NCBI RefSeq assembly: GCF_001426685.1
Contig: NZ_LMFB01000009.1
Span: 413,140-477,139, forward strand
From: Rhizobium sp. Root483D2
Lineage (GTDB): Bacteria; Pseudomonadota; Alphaproteobacteria; Rhizobiales; Rhizobiaceae
Direction of reading: 5' to 3'
DNA length: 64,000 bases
The notes under the pieces: generated by a model
The model's database searches: none
What the model was told of the DNA's origin: nothing
The model's input: only the letters and a program-made list of their open reading frames with translations
Made by a program: the position numbers and the translations under genes
Part shown: one piece after another, positions 59,386 through 64,000 of the stretch
Layout: each line of letters begins with the position of its first letter
Numbering within the stretch: the first letter of the stretch is position 1

Positions 59386-60894
59386 ATGTCCTATAATGTA
59401 CAGACACCGCTCCAGTCTGCGGCTAAGAGCCTGCAGGAACTGGAACAGCGTGTGCGCGACGATCTTGCCTGCCTGTGCTATCCGCCGGCAAACTGGGTTG
59501 TGCCGACGGCCGCTGATGGCGGGGAGACGGTTCACGATGTCGTCGTCATCGGTGGCGGCATGTGCGGTCTGGTCGCCAGTTTCGCGCTGATCGGTGCCGG
59601 CATCCAGAATATCCGCATCTTCGACCGCAATCAGCCGGGCCTTGAGGGCCCATGGCTGACCTATGCCCGCATGGAAACTCTGCGCTCGCCCAAGCAACTG
59701 ACCGGGCCCGCCTATGGCATGGCGTCGCTGACCTTTCGCGCCTGGTACATTGCCCAGTTCGGCAACGAGGCCTGGGCCAGCCTTGATAAGATTCCGCGCC
59801 CGATGTGGATGGATTATCTGCGCTGGTACCGCAAGGTGCTCGCCCTGCCGGTTGAAAATGGCGTCGAGGTCAAGACGATCCTCCCGGAAGGCGAGCTGAT
59901 GCGCCTGACGCTTACGGGCGAAGGCACCACGGAAACATCGGTGCTTGCCCGCAAGGTCGTCATGGCGACCGGCCGTGACGGAATGGGCCATCCGAGCATT
60001 CCGGACTTCGTCAAAGACCTGCCGCAAAAATACTGGGCGCATTCCGCGCATGATATCGATTTTGCGGCCCTGCGCGGCAAGCGGGTCGTGGTTGTCGGCG
60101 TCGGCGCCTCTGCCGTCGATAACGCCGCCGAGGCGCTTGAGGCGGGAGCGGCGGAGGTGCGCCATCTTATCCGGCGCAAGGAAATGCCCTGCGTCAACAA
60201 ACTGATGGGTATCGGCTCGTTCGGCTTTACCGCTGCCTTTCCGCAACTGGATGACGCCAGGCGCTGGCAGATCATGAACTATTCGCTGCGCACCCAGACA
60301 CCGGCCCCCAGGGGATCGACGATGCGCGTCAGCCGGCATCCAAACGCCTCGTTCCATTTTGACGCGGCCGTCGAAACGACGGAACTCGATGGCGACGAAA
60401 TTGTCATCAACACATCGCAGGGCAAGGCGGTCCGCGCCGATTTTCTCATTCTCGGGACTGGCTTCGGCGTCGATCCGCTGGCGCGCAAGGAGCTTGACGG
60501 TTATGCCGGCAAGATCCTGTTATGGCAGGACCGTTACACCCCGCCGGTGGGCGAAGAGAACGCGTATCTCGGCAAATTCCCCTATCTCGCCGATGATTTC
60601 ACCTTTCTTGAGCGCGAGCCCGGACAGGCGCCCTGGCTTGCCAATATCCACAGCTTCAATTCCGGTGCGGCTGCAAGTCTCGGCAAGGTCAGTGGCGACA
60701 TTCCCGGCATCAGTGAAGGGGCGGCGTGGCTGGCGCGTGAGATTGCAGCCAAGCTCTACACCGAGAATTTCGACCAATATTGGCAGCGGCTGCTCGATTA
60801 CGACACGCCCGAATTGCGCGGCGATGAATGGACAGCCTCGCCTCTGCCGGACGCGCCGGCCTCGCTGCCCGCAAGCAGGCTTAGGAGATCATGA
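59386..60894 (+). CDS. FAD/NAD(P)-dependent monooxygenase-like oxidoreductase
   Basis: 502 residues with two dinucleotide folds: FAD site V-V-V-I-G-G-G-M-C-G near residue 53 and NAD(P) site V-V-V-V-G-V-G-A-S-A near 243. The spacing and a preceding F-x-G-x-x-x-H-like stretch (Y-W-A-H-S-A-H-D) resemble class B flavin monooxygenases such as amine N-hydroxylases, but I cannot assign a subfamily. An N-terminal extension of about 45 residues precedes the FAD fold. A GGAGGTGA ribosome site precedes the ATG, and its stop overlaps the next gene (ATGA). It probably oxidises the nitrogen or carbon of the imported compound. Confidence 0.85.
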   Translation: MSYNVQTPLQSAAKSLQELEQRVRDDLACLCYPPANWVVPTAADGGETVHDVVVIGGGMCGLVASFALIGAGIQNIRIFDRNQPGLEGPWLTYARMETLRSPKQLTGPAYGMASLTFRAWYIAQFGNEAWASLDKIPRPMWMDYLRWYRKVLALPVENGVEVKTILPEGELMRLTLTGEGTTETSVLARKVVMATGRDGMGHPSIPDFVKDLPQKYWAHSAHDIDFAALRGKRVVVVGVGASAVDNAAEALEAGAAEVRHLIRRKEMPCVNKLMGIGSFGFTAAFPQLDDARRWQIMNYSLRTQTPAPRGSTMRVSRHPNASFHFDAAVETTELDGDEIVINTSQGKAVRADFLILGTGFGVDPLARKELDGYAGKILLWQDRYTPPVGEENAYLGKFPYLADDFTFLEREPGQAPWLANIHSFNSGAAASLGKVSGDIPGISEGAAWLAREIAAKLYTENFDQYWQRLLDYDTPELRGDEWTASPLPDAPASLPASRLRRS

Positions 60895-61397
60895 AAATGG
60901 TAGAAAATGAGGACGTGGTTGCCGCGATCGCCGGCATCGAGCCCGGCAGCGCCTTGGCAAACGTGGTGGCGGGCAGGGCCGATATCATGGGCTTGACGCA
61001 ACAGACGCATGACGGCGCCCTGACACCGGAACATCCCGGCGGGTTGTCGCATGCCGAGCGCGCAGCGCTGGCCTTGCGCATCGCAAAGATCAATGACCAC
61101 AAGGCCTTTGAGGACCATTTCGAAGCGATGCTCGACAAGGCGGGCGCGCCTGATGCCGCCGCCCGTCTGGCCGACATCTGGTTCGACGGCGGCAGCGATC
61201 TGCGGGCGAAAGCGCTCATCCGGCATGTCGATCTGGTGGCACATGCGCCGAAGAACGCAACGCGCCGGGATATCGAATTGCTGCAGGAGGCGGGCATTGC
61301 AGATGCCGATATCGTACGGCTGTCGGAGCTTGTCGCTTTCGTCAGCTATCAGATCAGGGTCGCCGTTGGCCTGCAATTGATGCGGGGGCTGGTATGA
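60891..61397 (+). CDS. CMD-domain (carboxymuconolactone decarboxylase-like) protein, cysteine-free
   Basis: 168 residues, helical, of the CMD/AhpD fold (L-S-H-A-E-R-A-A-L-A-L-R-I-A-K near residue 52; I-A-D-A-D-I-V-R-L-S-E-L-V-A-F-V-S-Y-Q-I-R near 135). It lacks the C-x-x-C redox pair of AhpD; no Cys is present. It is joined to its neighbours by ATGA overlaps on both sides. It resembles the CMD protein usually paired with an AhpD-like peroxidase-related protein, as here. The role may be structural pairing, or chemistry without thiols. Confidence 0.8.
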   Translation: MKMVENEDVVAAIAGIEPGSALANVVAGRADIMGLTQQTHDGALTPEHPGGLSHAERAALALRIAKINDHKAFEDHFEAMLDKAGAPDAAARLADIWFDGGSDLRAKALIRHVDLVAHAPKNATRRDIELLQEAGIADADIVRLSELVAFVSYQIRVAVGLQLMRGLV

Positions 61398-61969
61398 GCA
61401 ACATCGTGCACGACTTCACCACCGAGATCCCGGTCTGGAAGCCCTATGTGGCCCCGCTCGATCTTGCTGAGGCGAGCGCCGAGCAGCTGGATGCGCTGAA
61501 GATCACGCCGTCCAACACCAAGGTTTCGGATTACGTTCTGGTTCTTGCCCATGACGTCGAAACCCTGAAACACAGATCGCCGCTGTTCAACGCGGTCATG
61601 TACAATCGTGGTGGCCTGTCGCGCGCCGAACGTGAAATCGGCGCGGTCGGCGCGTCCATCGTCAATCGCTGCATCTATTGCGCGGCAGTTCACGCCAGCC
61701 GCTACAATCAGCTGACCAAGGATGAGGATGTCATCGCTGCTATCTTTTTAGACGGTGTGGATGCCGAGATCGATCCGCGCCTGAAGGCGATCCTGTCCTT
61801 TGCGGTCAAACTTTCCAAATGCCCTCCCGAGGCAAATGCAGCCGATATGGCAGCGCTCGTGGAGGCCGGGCTGGGAGAGGACGAAATCCTCGATCTCATC
61901 CTGTCCACATCTCTGTTCGGATGGGCCAACCGGCTCATGCACACACTTGGCGAGCCGGTCAAAGATTGA
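61394..61969 (+). CDS. AhpD-like peroxidase-related protein
   Basis: 191 residues with the CMD/AhpD fold and the active-site C-I-Y-C-A-A-V-H near residue 96, matching C-x-x-C...H of alkylhydroperoxidase-D proteins. It could remove hydroperoxides or nitrogen oxides released by the adjacent flavin monooxygenase. It overlaps the cysteine-free CMD gene by four bases, and the two probably form a hetero-oligomer. Confidence 0.88.
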   Translation: MSNIVHDFTTEIPVWKPYVAPLDLAEASAEQLDALKITPSNTKVSDYVLVLAHDVETLKHRSPLFNAVMYNRGGLSRAEREIGAVGASIVNRCIYCAAVHASRYNQLTKDEDVIAAIFLDGVDAEIDPRLKAILSFAVKLSKCPPEANAADMAALVEAGLGEDEILDLILSTSLFGWANRLMHTLGEPVKD

Positions 61970-62009
61970 TTGGCACGGCGCGTACTGGTTCGGCAAAGGG
62001 GGAAGAAGC

Positions 62010-62624
62010 ATGCTGTCCATCAATCCGCCCGAAATCGGGCCACGCCTGCAAGCCTATCGGAAAGAGTTGAATCTGACGCTTGCGGAGCTTGCGGCAATGT
62101 CGGGTGTTTCTCGCTCGATGCTGTCGGAAATTGAACGCGGTAATGCCAATCCGACCTATGGAACGCTCTGGCATCTGACCCGGGCGCTTAAGATCGATCT
62201 CAACAGCCTGATCGGTGGCGCCAGCGAGGAGCGCGGCGGTGGATCGATCATCGATCTGCAGCCCGGCAATCTGACGCCGACCATCCGCAGCGCCGATGGA
62301 ACCTGCACGCTGCAGATCCTGTCACCGGCCAACATGGTTTCGCTGATCGAATGGTATCTCCTGAGTTTCGAAGCCGAAGGCGAGCTGGCAAGCGACCCTC
62401 ACGGGGCAGGAACCATCGAGCATCTGCATTGCACCAAGGGCGAAATCGTCGTGCGCAGTGCAGGCAGCACGATGATCGTGCGGGCAGGCGAGACGGCACG
62501 CTACGCCGCCGACGTCCCCCATTCGCTGAAAAGCGTTGGGCCGATCGGCGCCGGGGCATTTCTGGTGGTGGCATCCGGAGATGTCGCGCCCAATACGCAG
62601 CGGACATCGATACGTCCAAAATAA
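62010..62624 (+). CDS. XRE-cupin transcriptional regulator
   Basis: 204 residues: helix-turn-helix (about 10-65; L-A-E-L-A-A-M-S-G-V-S-R-S-M-L-S-E-I-E-R-G) and a C-terminal cupin (about 110-190; E-H-L-H-C-T-K-G-E-I-V-V-R and E-T-A-R-Y-A-A-D-V-P-H-S-L). A GGGGGAAG ribosome site supports the ATG at 62010; the longer open frame lies over the peroxidase gene. Position inside the operon suggests it regulates it, binding the triple TACCGGA operator at 54976-55030. Confidence 0.9.
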   Translation: MLSINPPEIGPRLQAYRKELNLTLAELAAMSGVSRSMLSEIERGNANPTYGTLWHLTRALKIDLNSLIGGASEERGGGSIIDLQPGNLTPTIRSADGTCTLQILSPANMVSLIEWYLLSFEAEGELASDPHGAGTIEHLHCTKGEIVVRSAGSTMIVRAGETARYAADVPHSLKSVGPIGAGAFLVVASGDVAPNTQRTSIRPK

Positions 62625-62670
62625 TGACCGGGTTTTGGCCGGTTCGACAGAGTGAGCAGAAAAGGAAGTT

Positions 62671-63756
62671 ATGATGCGGGTAGGTATTGTTGGTGCGGGT
62701 TCGATCGCCTTTGGAACGGCCGTCCTGGTCGAGCAGCAGGGACACAAGGTCACCTTGTGGTCGCCATCGGGCGAGCGCACAAAAGCCCTTTCAGCCGGCG
62801 AGCCACTGATCGCAGAGGGCGCAATCCAGGGCACGTTCCACCCCGCCGTCGCGGCCACTGCCGCCGAACTCGTTGCCTCCGCCGAAGCGCTGGTCATCGC
62901 GCTGCCGGCCTATGGTCACAAGACCGTGCTTGACGCCATCGCGCCTTACGTGACGCAGGAGCAAACGGTCATCTTCAGCTCGCATGCCTCCTTTGGCGCG
63001 CTTTATCTGTCGCGCCTTCTCGCCGAGCGCGGCATCGTTGCCACGATCGTTGCCTGGGGAACGACGGCAGTGTCCGGACGGCAGCGCAGTCCGACATCGG
63101 TCAATGTGAACACGGTGCGAAAACAGGTCGATATCGCAACCGTGCCGGCCTCGCGCAGCACGGCGGGTCTCGCCGTTTGCAAAGATCTGTTCGGCGACCG
63201 TTTTCTCGATCGCGGCAGCCTAATGGCGATTGCGTTGTCCAACCTCAATCCGCAAAATCACATGGGCATCGCGCTTGGCAATATGACGCGCATGGAGCGG
63301 GGCGAAAGCTGGAGCCAAGGGCAGAATGTCACGCCCAATGTCGGGCGACTGCTGGAAGAGCTCGACCAGGAACGGATCGCGATCGCCAGCAAGCTCGGCC
63401 TTGATGTGCGCAACATCTTCCAGCATTTCCATCTGTCGTTCCATGTGCCGGTCAGCTCCATTTCGCAGATGAACCAGGAGATGCACGACGCCGGCAATGG
63501 CGGCAGCGGTCCGACAACGGCCGACAGCCGCTACGTGACAGAGGATGTCCCCTTCGGCCTGGTGATGACGGCTAAGATCGGACGCCTGGCTGGCTATCCG
63601 GCAGAGCTGCACGAAGCAGGCGTGCGGATTTTCTCGGCCATGTATGGCCGCGATTTTACCGCCGAGAACGATCTTCTGAATGCCCTCGATCTGGATGCAA
63701 TGTCGTTGGAAGCATTGAAGGACCTCTGCCAAAACGGCTTTGCCGCGGCTGCCTGA
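62671..63756 (+). CDS. Octopine/nopaline dehydrogenase family enzyme
   Basis: 361 residues. An N-terminal Rossmann fold starts V-G-I-V-G-A-G-S-I-A-F-G-T-A. The C-terminal helical domain carries the family signature N-x-x-x-H: L-S-N-L-N-P-Q-N-H-M-G near residue 195, whose His is the catalytic base in octopine dehydrogenase. Such enzymes reductively join an amino acid and a keto acid to make an opine, or run in reverse. AAAGGAAG precedes the ATG. Being in one operon with a PotABCD-like importer, a flavin oxygenase and AhpD-like proteins, it is more likely catabolic or salvage than T-DNA type. Next gene, about 130 bases on, is kbl-like. Confidence 0.86.
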   Translation: MMRVGIVGAGSIAFGTAVLVEQQGHKVTLWSPSGERTKALSAGEPLIAEGAIQGTFHPAVAATAAELVASAEALVIALPAYGHKTVLDAIAPYVTQEQTVIFSSHASFGALYLSRLLAERGIVATIVAWGTTAVSGRQRSPTSVNVNTVRKQVDIATVPASRSTAGLAVCKDLFGDRFLDRGSLMAIALSNLNPQNHMGIALGNMTRMERGESWSQGQNVTPNVGRLLEELDQERIAIASKLGLDVRNIFQHFHLSFHVPVSSISQMNQEMHDAGNGGSGPTTADSRYVTEDVPFGLVMTAKIGRLAGYPAELHEAGVRIFSAMYGRDFTAENDLLNALDLDAMSLEALKDLCQNGFAAAA

Positions 63757-63889
63757 TTGTCGTTTCGGCAGCACAGGGCCGAAGACTGGCGATGATGGGG
63801 GGAGAGTGACGCTCCATCATCGCACATGATCACATTCCCAAAGCTGGTGCGTGACAAGCGTTACCGGCGCAAACAAGGCTGCATCTGTA

Positions 63890-64000
63890 ATGAGCAACGC
63901 ATTTTTGTCCCATCTCTCCACCGAACTTTCCGGGTTAAAATCCTCCGGTCTTTACAAGACCGAGCGGGTGATCGTGTCGATGCAGGCGGGGGAGATCGAG
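63890..64000 (+). CDS. kbl: 2-amino-3-ketobutyrate CoA ligase (glycine C-acetyltransferase), N-terminus only
   Basis: The last 37 codons of the window start M-S-N-A-F-L-S-H-L-S-T-E-L and continue S-G-L-Y-K-T-E-R-V-I-V-S-M-Q-A, matching the beginning of Kbl enzymes (G-L-F-K-x-E-R-x-I-x-S-x-Q). The gene is cut by the window edge. Kbl makes glycine and acetyl-CoA from threonine-derived 2-amino-3-ketobutyrate; tdh often follows it. It may belong to the adjacent amino-acid/opine operon or be an independent unit; the 133-base gap contains no obvious terminator. Confidence 0.75.
   Translation, partial: MSNAFLSHLSTELSGLKSSGLYKTERVIVSMQAGEIE

Noticed and set aside
62671..63756. Evidence of Ti-plasmid T-DNA because of an opine-dehydrogenase family gene
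   Set aside because: No T-DNA borders, no plant-type promoter and a bacterial ribosome site and operon context; a family match alone does not imply T-DNA.
1..64000. CRISPR arrays, tRNA or rRNA genes, intact insertion sequences
   Set aside because: I saw no regularly spaced repeats of CRISPR size, no cloverleaf-like or rRNA-like stretches, and no transposase-like protein in any frame I examined.

Overview
The window looks like an accessory replicon (megaplasmid or chromid) or a variable chromosomal region of an alphaproteobacterium of the Rhizobiaceae (Rhizobium/Agrobacterium group). This rests on the high-GC codon usage, on many ABC importers paired with small catabolic gene sets, on an adjacent DUF1403 and ScpB-like gene pair, on a chemoreceptor ending in a W-E-E-F type tail, and on an Irr-type iron box. 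I see no rRNA, tRNA, CRISPR array, intact insertion sequence or replication origin. These are readings from sequence alone; no database search was run.

Layout, left to right. 0-4.2 kb: ferric-siderophore uptake on the minus strand (FecCD permease, periplasmic binding protein, TonB-dependent receptor), with an Irr/ICE-like palindrome between the receptor and a divergent gene. 4.3-5.7 kb: an unusual fusion of a LysR-type DNA-binding domain to a TrpD/YbiB-like domain. 5.8-11.2 kb: a GGDEF-EAL protein, an unknown winged-helix-like protein and a chemoreceptor. 11.2-12.1 kb: a gene-poor stretch bordered by two look-alike hairpins. 12.1-18.9 kb: an RND efflux pump and membrane fusion protein, divergent from an OmpR/EnvZ-type two-component system. 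19.0-21.4 kb: DUF1403, ScpB-like and DUF922 proteins.

21.7-36.2 kb: a large catabolic locus with a Gfo/Idh/MocA oxidoreductase, a complete sugar-type ABC importer, two M81 (MlrC-like) metallopeptidases, NTF2-like and RidA proteins, an RpiR regulator, an SDR, a cytoplasmic GH20 hexosaminidase and an MFS exporter. Shared TGAAA/TTTCA palindromes suggest RpiR control. 36.2-45.1 kb: an amine-catabolism region with a PuuR-like regulator, an omega-aminotransferase, a glutamine-synthetase-like enzyme and an APC permease encoded with three tiny membrane proteins. Envelope genes (L,D-transpeptidase, OmpA-like lipoprotein) and a GFA protein lie among them.

45.5-50.3 kb: a pseudouridine synthase, small genes, an RBBP9-type hydrolase, and a pair of secreted proteins in which a DUF4360-like protein is followed by the same domain fused to an outer-membrane beta-barrel. 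50.3-54.8 kb: a periplasmic copper-handling operon (CusF-like, cupredoxin, multicopper oxidase, TolC-like protein, small lipoprotein, Met/His-rich protein) behind a clear CueR/HmrR-type promoter with a 19-bp spacer. 55.2-64.0 kb: a polyamine/opine-type ABC importer in a tight operon with a flavin monooxygenase-like enzyme, two CMD/AhpD-fold proteins, a cupin regulator and an octopine/nopaline-dehydrogenase family enzyme, preceded by three copies of a TACCGGA operator. The window ends inside a kbl-like gene.

The most promising undescribed units are the opine-dehydrogenase/monooxygenase/CMD operon, the LysR-TrpD2 fusion, the DUF4360/autotransporter pair, the M81-GH20 locus, and the APC permease with three micro-membrane partners.
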